From DASVEE01 sp036399695 (lineage in GTDB: Bacteria; Acidobacteriota; Thermoanaerobaculia; Gp7-AA8), in assembly GCA_036399695.1 (NCBI GenBank), contig DASWMP010000405.1, positions 1 through 38,381 of the forward strand: a stretch of 38,381 nucleotides of DNA, given 5' to 3'. Of the stretch, positions 29,388 to 37,427 are shown piece by piece (the first letter of the stretch is position 1; the number at the start of each line of letters is the position of its first letter). The notes beneath the pieces are model-generated. The model was given only the letters and a program-made list of their open reading frames with translations. It had not been told where the DNA came from and did no database searches. Position numbers and translations under genes: made by a program.

Positions 29388-30514
29388 GAGGAGAGCATCC
29401 GTCCGCGCACCCAGACGTTCTCCACCTCGAGGCGCTCGTTGAGGACCACGACGTCCGCGTCGTAACCGACGTCGAGCCGCCCCTTGCGATCGGAGACGCC
29501 GAGAATGCGCGCCGGGACCTCGGTAGCCAGCGGGAGGACCGACTCGATCGGCAGCCCCGCCAGCTCCACCATGTTCTGCACCGCGCGCGACATCGTCAGC
29601 ACGCTGCCGGCGAGGGTGCCGTCGACGAGGCGCGCCGCGCCGTCGGCCACGGTGATCGGGTATTCGTAGAGGTGATACGTCCCCTCGGCCAGCCCGCAGG
29701 CGCGGATGGCGTCGGTGACGAGATTGATGCGATGCGGCATCGTCTGCGCCGCCATACGCAACACGGCCGGATGAACGTGCACGCCGTCGGCGATCAGTTC
29801 CGCGGTGGCGTCGATGGCGTTGAACGCGGCGCCGACCACGCCCGGCTCGCGGTGGCCGAGCGGTGTCATGGCATTGAAGAGATGCGTGAAGTGACACGCC
29901 CCCCACTCGATCGCCGCGACGGTCTCGGCATGCGTGGCGGCGGTGTGGCCAATGGAGAAGAGCACCCGGTCGCGGAAGTGCTCGATGAGCGGCTGCACTC
30001 CTTCGGCCTCAGGCGCGACGGTCACGATCCAGCGCAGGCGCGGCGCCTCGGAGATGAGCGCCGAAAGCTCATGGATGTCGGCCGGGCGGATCGATTCGCG
30101 GTTCTGCGCGCCGGCGCGCTCGGCGTTGATGTACGGCCCTTCGAGATGCACGGCCACGATCTCCGCGCCGAAGTCTTTGGACGTGCGGCCGATGGCCTTC
30201 ACGGCGTTCATCAGATCGCCGCGGGACGCGGAGAGCGTCGTCGCCGCGAGCGCCGTCGTGCCGTGGCGCGCGTGAAACGTGAGAATCCGCTCGTTTCTGC
30301 CGGCGTCGCCGTCCATGAAGTCGATGCCGTCGCCGCCGTGGATGTGCGTATCGATGAAGCCGGGGGCGATGAGCCCCTCGATGCGGCGCGCGCCGGCCGG
30401 GATGTCCACCGTCCTGGCCACGTCGGCCAGCACGCCCTCGCTCATGGTGACGAGGATGTCGTCCTGAATCCTGCCATCGACGAAGGCGCGGCCGTAGAGA
30501 TGTGACGTCGTCAT
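29384..30514 (-). CDS. nagA: N-acetylglucosamine-6-phosphate deacetylase
   Basis: A 376-residue amidohydrolase removing acetate from GlcNAc-6-phosphate. GFIDTHIHGGDG, HLEGPYIN (metal Glu), the His in SIGHTAATH and the His in THLFNAMTPLGHREPG form the metal and substrate site. LVTDAIRACG carries the catalytic Asp. Full length. It overlaps anmK by ATGA at 30511-30514 and nagB at its end, so the order murQ-anmK-nagA-nagB is one coupled operon. Confidence 0.95.
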   Translation of the reverse strand: MTTSHLYGRAFVDGRIQDDILVTMSEGVLADVARTVDIPAGARRIEGLIAPGFIDTHIHGGDGIDFMDGDAGRNERILTFHARHGTTALAATTLSASRGDLMNAVKAIGRTSKDFGAEIVAVHLEGPYINAERAGAQNRESIRPADIHELSALISEAPRLRWIVTVAPEAEGVQPLIEHFRDRVLFSIGHTAATHAETVAAIEWGACHFTHLFNAMTPLGHREPGVVGAAFNAIDATAELIADGVHVHPAVLRMAAQTMPHRINLVTDAIRACGLAEGTYHLYEYPITVADGAARLVDGTLAGSVLTMSRAVQNMVELAGLPIESVLPLATEVPARILGVSDRKGRLDVGYDADVVVLNERLEVENVWVRGRMLSS

Positions 30515-31713
30515 AGACAGATCTTGCCCAGCACCGTCGGCCGGCCGCCCGTGGCGCCGCGGACGTTCGTGTAGAGACCGGCCACCGAATCGTTGGCGAT
30601 CATGGCCATGGCCATCGCTTCCTTGGCGTCGCTGGCCTTGTAGACGAAGAGCTTCGGCTTCGGCATCCGTTCGCGGAGCATGCGCACGAGCGTCGGGTTG
30701 TTCGCGCCGCCGCCGGCGAGGAGGATCTCGTGGATCTTGCCAAGCGGCTCGATGAAGTCGCGGTACGCGCGGGCGATGCTTTCCGCCGTGAGCGCGGTGG
30801 CGGTGGCGATGAGGTCGTTGAGCGGTATGCCGGGCGCATCACTCTCGATGCGACGCGCAAATTGCGCGCCGAAATGCTCGCGCCCCGTGGTCTTGGGCGG
30901 CAGCTTCGCGTAATACGGATCGGTCATCCACTGCGCCAGGAGGTCCTCTCGGACCGTGCCCGACGCGGCGAGCGTGCCGTCGATGTCGTACGTCTGCTTA
31001 CCGTTCGTGGCGATCCACGCCAGCTCGTCGATGATCATGTTGCCGGGGCCGGTGTCGAAGGCGATGACGTCTTCCCAGCCGGCGTGCGGCGGGATGTACG
31101 TGACGTTGCCGATGCCGCCGATGTTCTGGATGCAGCGCCCGCGCGACTTGTGGCGCAGCAGTACCCAGTCGAAGTAGGGGACGAGCGGCGCGCCCTGACC
31201 GCCGGCGGCGACGTCGCGCACGCGCAGATCGCCGATCGTGATGATGCCGGTGCGCTCGGCAATGACGGCGCTCTGGCCGATGGCGAACGTCGAGCGGGTC
31301 TCGATCGGCGAGTCGAGCCAGTCGACGTCGGGGCTGACGATGACGGGCTCCGGATCGTGCCAGATCGTCTGGCCGGCGGCGGCCACGAGGTCCACCGTCT
31401 CGCGCTTGGTCTTCGTCTCGCTGCACAGCTTGTTCACGGCCGCGGCGAACAGCTCGCCGATGACGAAGTCGTAGCGGCAGATCTGGTCGACGCGCGCTTT
31501 CTTCGGGTCGAAGAGGTCGCGCACCGCGTTGCGGATCTTTGGGGGGAACGTGTAGCTGCGGAAGTGCTCGAGCTCGATCGTCGCGTCGGTGCCGTGGCCC
31601 TTGATCTTCACCATCGCCGCGTCGATGGCATCGAGGGAAGTGCCGGACATGAGGCCGATGATGCGGCGCGACTTCTTGTGCGCGACCTCGATCAGCCGTT
31701 CGAGACGGTTCAC
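30511..31713 (-). CDS. anmK: Anhydro-N-acetylmuramic acid kinase
   Basis: A 400-residue sugar kinase of the ASKHA fold. It cleaves and phosphorylates 1,6-anhydroMurNAc to MurNAc-6-phosphate, the substrate of MurQ. IGLMSGTSLDAID near residues 19-31 is the family signature. AAAGQTIWHDP, NIGGIGNVTYIP, AFDTGPGNMIIDELA and LAGGGANNPTL are conserved ATP and sugar motifs. The start is a GTG at 31713, overlapping the murQ stop as GTGA. About 15 residues precede the usual start of homology. Confidence 0.95.
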   Translation of the reverse strand: MNRLERLIEVAHKKSRRIIGLMSGTSLDAIDAAMVKIKGHGTDATIELEHFRSYTFPPKIRNAVRDLFDPKKARVDQICRYDFVIGELFAAAVNKLCSETKTKRETVDLVAAAGQTIWHDPEPVIVSPDVDWLDSPIETRSTFAIGQSAVIAERTGIITIGDLRVRDVAAGGQGAPLVPYFDWVLLRHKSRGRCIQNIGGIGNVTYIPPHAGWEDVIAFDTGPGNMIIDELAWIATNGKQTYDIDGTLAASGTVREDLLAQWMTDPYYAKLPPKTTGREHFGAQFARRIESDAPGIPLNDLIATATALTAESIARAYRDFIEPLGKIHEILLAGGGANNPTLVRMLRERMPKPKLFVYKASDAKEAMAMAMIANDSVAGLYTNVRGATGGRPTVLGKICL

Positions 31714-32576
31714 GTGCCGAGGACCTCCCGCAGATCCTGCGTTTCCAGGAGGCGGCGCGCTTCTGCCGCATCGACGCGCCGTTTGGCCATGACGGTGGCG
31801 AGGCGCACGTTGCCGTCGGCATCGCGGATGGCCTGCACGGCCATGGGTCGCGTCACGCCGGCCGCCAGCTCGACCATCTTCACGGCTCGATGGCGCAGCT
31901 TCTCGTTCGTGGCCGGCATGTCGATCATCAGGTTCGAGTAGACCCGCCCGAGGCGGACCATGACGGCCGTCGAGAGCGTGTTCAGGACCATCTTCTGCGC
32001 CGTTCCGCTTTTCATGCGCGTCGAGCCCATGATGACCTCGGCGCCGGTCTCGATCACGATGGGGATGTCGACGTCGCGGGCCAGCGGCGAGCCCGGCACG
32101 TTCGTCACGCCGACCGTCAGCGCGCCGAGCATGTTCGCCCGGCGCACGGCGGAGACGGTGTACGGCGTGGTGCCGGAAGCGGCGATGCCGACGATGGCGT
32201 CGTCGGCCGTCACCTGCTGCGAGACGGCCTCGATGGCGGCGTCTTCGTCATCCTCGGCACCTTCGACGGCGGAGAAGTAGGCCTGCTCGCCGCCGGCCAT
32301 GAGCACGCGGACGAGACCCGGATCGACGCCGTAGGTCGGCGGCAGCTCGGAGGCGTCGAGCATGGCGATGCGTCCCGAAGTGCCGGCACCGGCGTAGAAG
32401 AGCCTGCCGCCGTGGCGGAGGCGCTCGACGATCTCGTCCACGGCGTGGGCGATCTTCGTCCCCTCGCGCGCAACAGCAGCGGCGACGAGGGCGTCCTGCT
32501 CCTGAATCAGGCGGACGATCTCGAGTGCCGGCAGGCGGTCGATGTCGAGGCTCGCCTCGAGCCGATCCTGGCTCAT
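31710..32576 (-). CDS. murQ: N-acetylmuramic acid 6-phosphate etherase
   Basis: A 288-residue SIS-domain lyase removing D-lactate from MurNAc-6-phosphate to give GlcNAc-6-phosphate for NagA. The family block RLFYAGAGTSGRIAMLDASELPPT is present in full. Also seen are GIAASGTTPYT, GAEVIMGSTRMKSGTAQK and the conserved C-terminal Asn/Arg region. The start at 32576 (MSQDRLEASLDID) fits the family alignment; extension to 32723 adds unrelated sequence overlapping the divergent gene. Only 24 bases separate it from the start of the UPF0158 gene. Confidence 0.94.
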   Translation of the reverse strand: MSQDRLEASLDIDRLPALEIVRLIQEQDALVAAAVAREGTKIAHAVDEIVERLRHGGRLFYAGAGTSGRIAMLDASELPPTYGVDPGLVRVLMAGGEQAYFSAVEGAEDDEDAAIEAVSQQVTADDAIVGIAASGTTPYTVSAVRRANMLGALTVGVTNVPGSPLARDVDIPIVIETGAEVIMGSTRMKSGTAQKMVLNTLSTAVMVRLGRVYSNLMIDMPATNEKLRHRAVKMVELAAGVTRPMAVQAIRDADGNVRLATVMAKRRVDAAEARRLLETQDLREVLGT

Positions 32577-32587
32577 CGTTGAAAGCG

Positions 32588-32593
32588 TATCAT
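32588..32593 (+). promoter_or_regulatory. Candidate -10 box, leaderless UPF0158 gene
   Basis: TATCAT seven bases before the ATG at 32601. The same few bases read on the other strand give TGATAC ahead of murQ, so two start sites may share this 24-bp gap. Confidence 0.4.
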
Positions 32594-32600
32594 TTCGATC

Positions 32601-32969
32601 ATGGCGCAATCGTTCGATATGGAAGGTTTGCAAGTCGCCTACCTCGCTCACCTTCTCCCTCACTATCTCGACCTGGAGACAGGCGAGGTCATCGACGTCT
32701 ATCCCGGAGACGAAGAGCCGCAAGGCGACCGCTACCGCCGCATCCCGAGCCGTACGGATGAGTCCGAGGCGGAGGACCGGCGGCTGTTCGTCGGAACGCT
32801 CAAGCCATCCGAGGTCCGGGATGCCATGGCCGCCGCCGTGGAGGACGCCACCGCGTTCCGCAGGGCCCTCTCCTACGACCGGACGATCGAGAAGGCGTGG
32901 TACAGCTTCAAGAACGATCGCGCCTCACAGGCCATCGGGGAGTGGCTGGGAAATCTCGGAGTGCGGTAG
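32601..32969 (+). CDS. UPF0158-like protein
   Basis: 122 residues. YLDLETGEVIDV and the C-terminal AWYSFKNDRASQAIGEWL resemble the UPF0158 family, small acidic proteins of unknown function. The middle is charged, with FVGTLKPSEVRDAM forming a helix. It is divergent from murQ. The stop codon and the last three codons (GGAGTGCGGTAG) belong to the palindromic element at 32958-33027, so the present C-terminus was set by that element. The likely start ATG at 32601 lacks a Shine-Dalgarno. Confidence 0.75.
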   Translation: MAQSFDMEGLQVAYLAHLLPHYLDLETGEVIDVYPGDEEPQGDRYRRIPSRTDESEAEDRRLFVGTLKPSEVRDAMAAAVEDATAFRRALSYDRTIEKAWYSFKNDRASQAIGEWLGNLGVR

Positions 32970-33027
32970 CGCACGCTACCGCTCTGCGACACGTGTACAA
33001 GAGCGGTGGCGTGCGCCACCGCACTCC
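32958..33027. repeat. GAGTGCGGTGGC double-hairpin element, full copy
   Basis: 70 bp. The left hairpin has arms GCGGTAGC/GCTACCGC, the centre is the palindrome ACACGTGT, and the right hairpin has arms GCGGTGGC/GCCACCGC. The outer ends GGAGTGCGGT and ACCGCACTCC are mutually inverted. A second copy runs off the right edge at 38331. A half copy is at 121-137. Confidence 0.88.
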
Positions 33028-33083
33028 AAGATCATATCCAGCGCTTCGTTGTCACCGGGTCATCGGGAGTGGCTGGGGATTTT

Positions 33084-33150
33084 GTAGGACAGACACTCTT
33101 GTCTGTCCGGCGCTCCCGGTACACGGGACAGACAGGAGTGTCTGTCCTAC
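33084..33150. repeat. Double-hairpin palindrome, GTAGGACAG...CTGTCCTAC, copy 2
   Basis: 67 bp with the same ends and the same internal GGACAGACA hairpins as the element at 2198-2247, but with a 17-base centre (CGGTACACG-like) between the halves. It ends eight bases before the stop of the minus-strand FHA gene and may serve as its terminator. Confidence 0.88.
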
Positions 33151-33157
33151 AGGTCCT

Positions 33158-34798
33158 CTACCGGTTCCGCGATACCACCACCAGCGTCACGTCATCATCC
33201 AGCGCTTCGTTGTCCCCGCCGACGTGCGACAGGACCGTCTCCGACACCGCGCTGGCGATCTCCTGCGCTTCGGCGCCGTGCAGATGCTGGAGCCGTTCGG
33301 CGATCGGCACTGAGCCCAGGTCATTGCCCTCGTCGTTCTGGGCCTCGGTGACGCCGTCCGTATAGAGGACGAGCGAGTCGCCCGGATCGAGTTGCAGCGT
33401 GCGCAGGCTGTACGTCGCCGTCGGGACGACGCCGAGGAGGATGTCGCTCTCGCCGAGCTCCGTCGCGCCGGCATTCTTCAGCAGCAGCGGCGGAGTGTGG
33501 CCGGCGTTGACGTACTCCACCCGTCCGGACTCGGTGTCGAGGCGGCCGAGGAAGAGCGTCACGAACTTGGAGCGGGGGAGGTTCTCGCGCAGCGCGTGAT
33601 TGAGCTGCGTCACGAGCGTCGCGGGATCGGGGTCGTTCTTCGAGAAGATGCGGAAGGCGACCTGCAGGCCGGCCATCATCAGGCCCGCCGTGACCCCCTT
33701 GCCGCTGACGTCGCCGATGACGAAGTAGACCTTCCCGTCCGGACGCACCGCAAAGTCGTAGTAGTCGCCGCTGACCGTGCGGCACGGCTGGTTGATGCCG
33801 ACGAAGCTGTACCCGGCCACGCCGGTCGGTGCCGGACGGAGCAGACGGCGCTGGATGCTCGAGGCGGTCTTCAGCTCCTCGTCCATGATCCGCTTCTGGA
33901 TCGATTCCTCGCGCAGGCGCGTCGTCTCGAGCTTCGTCGCGGCGAAACGGGCGATCTGCGCGACGAGGCGCACGTCGTCCTCGGAGATCGTCCGCTGGTT
34001 GAACAGATAGTCGACGTACAGGACGCCGACGACGTCGTTGCCGATGGTCATCGGCGCGCAGAGGATCGAGTGGATGCCCTGCATGATGATGGACTGGGCG
34101 CGGCTCAGCTTCTCGTCGACCGTGACGTCCATGAACGCCAGCGCCTTCTTCTCCTCGACGATCTCGGCGAGGAGCGTGTGGCTGATCGTCAGCTCTTCGG
34201 CGTCGCGCTTGTCCTGGCGGCGCACTTCGACCTGCGCGAACGAACGGCCGTCGCTGCCGAGCAGGGCGATCGCGGCGCGGGAGGGGCGGAGGTGCTCCAT
34301 GACCCGCTCGACGATGTAGCCGAACAGCTCTTCCATCGGCCGGTCTTCGATGAGCTCACGAGCCAGCGCGTTCAACGTGCGCAGGCGGGAGACGTCCTGC
34401 GCGTTGGCGTTGTCGATGTCGTGCAGTGGGATGGCGATCGTCGCGCTGACGTGCGACTCGACGGCGAGCATCTTGTCGGTGCTCTTGCGCTCGGAGGTCT
34501 CGAAGACGATCTCGGTGTCGCCGAGGCGGATGCGGTCACCCGGTTGCAGCGGGTGCTGCCGCTCCACGCGGGAGCCGTTGATGTAGGTGCCGTTCGCGCT
34601 GCCGAGGTCCTTGAGAATCCAGGAGCCGTCTACCGAAAGGATCTCGGCGTGCTTGCGCGAAAGGTAGCGATCCTTGATCGGGATCGTGCATTCGGAGGAG
34701 CGCCCGATCGAGACCGTGACGCCGGCCAGCGATTGCTTGTAGGGCGAGAACAGTGGCGAGTAAACAGTGACTTCCGCACGCGGGGGGACGGGTTGCAT
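33158..34798 (-). CDS. FHA-GAF-SpoIIE (PP2C) phosphatase
   Basis: 546 residues. The N-terminal FHA domain (about 10-100) has GRSSE (32-36), SRKH (47-50) and LGSANGTYINGSRV, so it binds phosphothreonine. A GAF domain follows (about 150-310). Next come a linker helix and a SpoIIE/RsbU-type PP2C phosphatase (about 325-545) with VSGDYYDF, VIGDVSGKG, YVNAGHTPPLL and LVLYTDGVTEA. Such proteins dephosphorylate anti-sigma antagonists in partner-switching pathways. The target is not encoded nearby. The ATG at 34798 has a TACAAT 34 bases upstream; the divergent GNAT gene shares the 87-base intergenic region. Confidence 0.92.
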   Translation of the reverse strand: MQPVPPRAEVTVYSPLFSPYKQSLAGVTVSIGRSSECTIPIKDRYLSRKHAEILSVDGSWILKDLGSANGTYINGSRVERQHPLQPGDRIRLGDTEIVFETSERKSTDKMLAVESHVSATIAIPLHDIDNANAQDVSRLRTLNALARELIEDRPMEELFGYIVERVMEHLRPSRAAIALLGSDGRSFAQVEVRRQDKRDAEELTISHTLLAEIVEEKKALAFMDVTVDEKLSRAQSIIMQGIHSILCAPMTIGNDVVGVLYVDYLFNQRTISEDDVRLVAQIARFAATKLETTRLREESIQKRIMDEELKTASSIQRRLLRPAPTGVAGYSFVGINQPCRTVSGDYYDFAVRPDGKVYFVIGDVSGKGVTAGLMMAGLQVAFRIFSKNDPDPATLVTQLNHALRENLPRSKFVTLFLGRLDTESGRVEYVNAGHTPPLLLKNAGATELGESDILLGVVPTATYSLRTLQLDPGDSLVLYTDGVTEAQNDEGNDLGSVPIAERLQHLHGAEAQEIASAVSETVLSHVGGDNEALDDDVTLVVVSRNR

Positions 34799-34871
34799 GG
34801 CCGATCGCTTCCGATTGTCTTTTCGAGAAACGCGAATTGTAACAGTTGTCTTGCGCGAGAGGTGACACGGA

Positions 34872-34877
34872 TATGAT
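34872..34877 (+). promoter_or_regulatory. Candidate -10 box, leaderless GNAT gene
   Basis: TATGAT eight bases before the ATG at 34886. TTGTCT at 34847 is a possible -35 with a long 19-bp spacer. Confidence 0.4.
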
Positions 34878-34885
34878 CCTGCTGT

Positions 34886-35359
34886 ATGCGCATCCGGCCC
34901 GCCGTGTCATCCGATCGCGACCGTATCCGGGCGATCCTCGTCGCCACGACGCGGTTCACCGAACAGGAAGTCGGCTGGGCCATGGAGATCGTCGACCTCT
35001 TCCTGGCGGGGCGGCGCGATTACGCCATCCACGTCCTGGAGGATGGCGACGTCGTCCACGGTTATGCCTGCTACGGACCGACGCCGAAGACGGACGACGT
35101 CTATGACCTCTACTGGATCGCCGTCGACCCGACGCGCCAGGGGCAGGGCTTCGGGCAGCTCCTGCTGAAGTTCGTCGAGAACGAGGTGCGCCGGCAGCAA
35201 GGGCGTATGCTGCTCATCGAGACGTCGTCCAAGGCGAGCTTTTCACCCACGATCCGCTTTTATCAGCGGGCCGGGTACGATGAGATCTCGCGCATCAAGG
35301 ATTTCTACAGAATCGAGCACGACAAGGTCGTGTTCTGCAAGAAGCTGAGTCCCGCATGA
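34886..35359 (+). CDS. GNAT acetyltransferase
   Basis: 157 residues, single GNAT domain. The acetyl-CoA-binding motif is VDPTRQGQGFGQLLL, followed by the C-terminal FYQRAGYDEISRIKDFYRIEHDK. The substrate is unknown. Its end overlaps the HemX-like gene by ATGA at 35356-35359. It therefore heads the hemX-hemA-hemC transcript, which may link it to tetrapyrrole synthesis or only to the promoter. Confidence 0.88.
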   Translation: MRIRPAVSSDRDRIRAILVATTRFTEQEVGWAMEIVDLFLAGRRDYAIHVLEDGDVVHGYACYGPTPKTDDVYDLYWIAVDPTRQGQGFGQLLLKFVENEVRRQQGRMLLIETSSKASFSPTIRFYQRAGYDEISRIKDFYRIEHDKVVFCKKLSPA

Positions 35360-36153
35360 CCCCGGCCCCGACCGATATCCTCTACTTCGCGCTCGCCGCC
35401 TACACCCTCGGTACCGTGGTGGCGCTCGGCTCGTTGTTCACGCGCGACAAGCGGCCGCAGATCGCAGCCCTGGTGGTGATGGTCGCCGGGTTCATCGCGC
35501 ATACGGTCTGGATCGGCACCATCTGCGTCCGCTCGGGCCATCCGCCCATCACGAACCTGCCGGAGACGACGTCGTTCGTCGCCTGGACCGTCTTCGTCGT
35601 CGAGCTCGTGCTCTACGTGCGCTATCGGGTCTACGCCGCCTCGTTCTTCGTCTATCCGCTCGTCCTGCTGATGCTGACGATCTCCGCGGTGCACGGCGAG
35701 CGGATCGCACCGCTCGATCCGGGGCTGCGCTCCGGGCTCTTCACCATCCATCTGCTGTTCTCGACGGTCGGTGTGGCGGCGATGCTGATCGGGCTCGCTT
35801 TCGGGGTCCTGGCGTTCTGGCAGGACCGGGCCCTCAAGTCGAAGCAGCGCGGCCGGCTGTGGGACCTCATCCCCAGCCTCCAGATCTGCAAGACCGTCAG
35901 CTACCGGGCGCTGGCCATCGGCTTCTCCATCTACACGCTCGGGCTGCTGGCGGGCGTGCTCTGGTCGTACAAGACCAACGCCGGCTTCGTCGCGCCGAAC
36001 GTGAAGGAAGTCGGCGCCGTGACGGCGTGGGTGCTGTTCGGCGTGCTGCTCCAGTCCTACATCAGCGGCGCGTACCGCAACCGGCGGACGATGGTCGTCG
36101 CGGCCGGCGCCTTCATCGCCGTCGTCGTGGCCATGCTCGGGATCCAGGGGTGA
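35356..36153 (+). CDS. HemX/CcsA-like cytochrome c assembly membrane protein
   Basis: 265 residues with eight hydrophobic segments spread over the whole length, typical of the CcsA/CcmC/HemX family. The loop HPPITNLPETTSFVAW (around residues 55-72) stands where cytochrome c assembly proteins have a Trp-rich haem-handling loop, here with few Trp. Position directly before hemA is the classic hemX arrangement, where HemX affects glutamyl-tRNA reductase level. A role in cytochrome c maturation is the alternative. HemA starts four bases downstream. Confidence 0.82.
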   Translation: MTPAPTDILYFALAAYTLGTVVALGSLFTRDKRPQIAALVVMVAGFIAHTVWIGTICVRSGHPPITNLPETTSFVAWTVFVVELVLYVRYRVYAASFFVYPLVLLMLTISAVHGERIAPLDPGLRSGLFTIHLLFSTVGVAAMLIGLAFGVLAFWQDRALKSKQRGRLWDLIPSLQICKTVSYRALAIGFSIYTLGLLAGVLWSYKTNAGFVAPNVKEVGAVTAWVLFGVLLQSYISGAYRNRRTMVVAAGAFIAVVVAMLGIQG

Positions 36154-36157
36154 TGCG

Positions 36158-37420
36158 ATGCCTCTGATCCTGGTCGGGTTGAATCACCGTACCGCGCCGG
36201 TCGACGTGCGCGAGCGGCTGAGCGTGAGCGACACGAAGCTCGCCGACACGCTCGTCTCGCTGCGCACGCTCGAAGGGGTGGAAGGGGCGACGATGCTCTC
36301 GACGTGCAACCGCGTCGAAGCGGTGGTCTCGACCCGCGACGAGGACGTCATCACGCACATCGTCGACTGGCTCGCGGAGCGGGCGGACAGCGACCGCACC
36401 GAGCTCGAAAAGCATCTCTACGTGCTGCGCCATGGCGACGTGGTGAAGCATCTCTTCCGGGTCGCCTCAGGGCTCGATTCGATGATCGTCGGCGAGCCGC
36501 AGATCGGCGGGCAGGTCCGCCAGTCGTTCCAGCTCGCGCACGACGTCGGCACGCTCGACGCGCTGCTGACGCAGCTCTTCGAGCAGACCATGCGCGTGGC
36601 CAAGCGGGTCCGCACCGACACCGGCATCGGCGAGCACGCCGTCTCTGTCCCGTACGCGGCGGTGGAGCTGGCGAAGAAGATCTTCGGCAAGCTGCGCGGC
36701 CTGCAGGTGCTGCTCCTCGGCGCCGGCGAGATGGGGGAGCTGACGGCCGAGCACCTCGCGCAGCAGCACGTGCGGCAGGTGTTCGTCGCCAACCGCTCCC
36801 ACCAGCGGGCCGTGGAACTGGCCAACCGCTTCTCCGGACAGGCCGTGAACTACGACGCCGTCGACGAGCAGTTGCCGGCGTGCGACATCGTCATCGCCTC
36901 GACGGCCGCGCCGCATTACGTCATCGACGCGGCGCAGGTGGAGCGCGCGCTGGAGTTCCGGCGCGGGCGCAACCTCTTTCTCATCGACCTCTCGGTGCCG
37001 CGCAATCTCGACCCCGAGATCGCCCGGATCGACGGCGCGTACCTGTACAACATCGACGACCTGCAGCACGTCGCCGAGCAGAATATGGACCGCCGCCACC
37101 AGAAGGCGGGCGACGCCGAAGCGATCGTGCGGGCGGAGGTCGACGCCTTCCGCCGGCGCCTCGTGGCGCAGGACGCGGTGCCGACGATCCTCGAGCTGCA
37201 GCAGCGGCTCGAATCCATCCGCAGCGGCGAGCTCGAAAAGTGCCTGCGCAAAGTGGGGCCCGTGACGGCGGAGCAGCGCGCGGCCATCGAGATGCTGTCG
37301 ACGCAGCTCGTGAACAAGATCCTCCACTATCCGATCCTGCAACTGAAGGAAGCGTCCGACGAGCCGCAGGAGCGGGAGTCGCTGCGGCGGACGATCCGCA
37401 AGATCTTCGGCCTGCGATGA
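36158..37420 (+). CDS. hemA: Glutamyl-tRNA reductase
   Basis: A 420-residue NADPH enzyme reducing Glu-tRNA to glutamate-1-semialdehyde, the first step of C5-pathway haem synthesis. GLNHRTAPVDVRE begins the catalytic domain. The nucleophile Cys is in LSTCNRVE. GEPQIGGQVRQSF follows. LLLGAGEMGELTAEHL is the NADPH motif. The C-terminal dimerisation helices end in RRTIRKIFGL. Its stop is seven bases before hemC. In many bacteria HemA is subject to haem feedback; nothing here shows it. Confidence 0.96.
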   Translation: MPLILVGLNHRTAPVDVRERLSVSDTKLADTLVSLRTLEGVEGATMLSTCNRVEAVVSTRDEDVITHIVDWLAERADSDRTELEKHLYVLRHGDVVKHLFRVASGLDSMIVGEPQIGGQVRQSFQLAHDVGTLDALLTQLFEQTMRVAKRVRTDTGIGEHAVSVPYAAVELAKKIFGKLRGLQVLLLGAGEMGELTAEHLAQQHVRQVFVANRSHQRAVELANRFSGQAVNYDAVDEQLPACDIVIASTAAPHYVIDAAQVERALEFRRGRNLFLIDLSVPRNLDPEIARIDGAYLYNIDDLQHVAEQNMDRRHQKAGDAEAIVRAEVDAFRRRLVAQDAVPTILELQQRLESIRSGELEKCLRKVGPVTAEQRAAIEMLSTQLVNKILHYPILQLKEASDEPQERESLRRTIRKIFGLR

Positions 37421-37427
37421 TGCCGCG

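Noticed and set aside
30730..31941. 403-codon plus-strand open frame
   Set aside because: It is antisense to anmK and murQ, whose family motifs are unambiguous.
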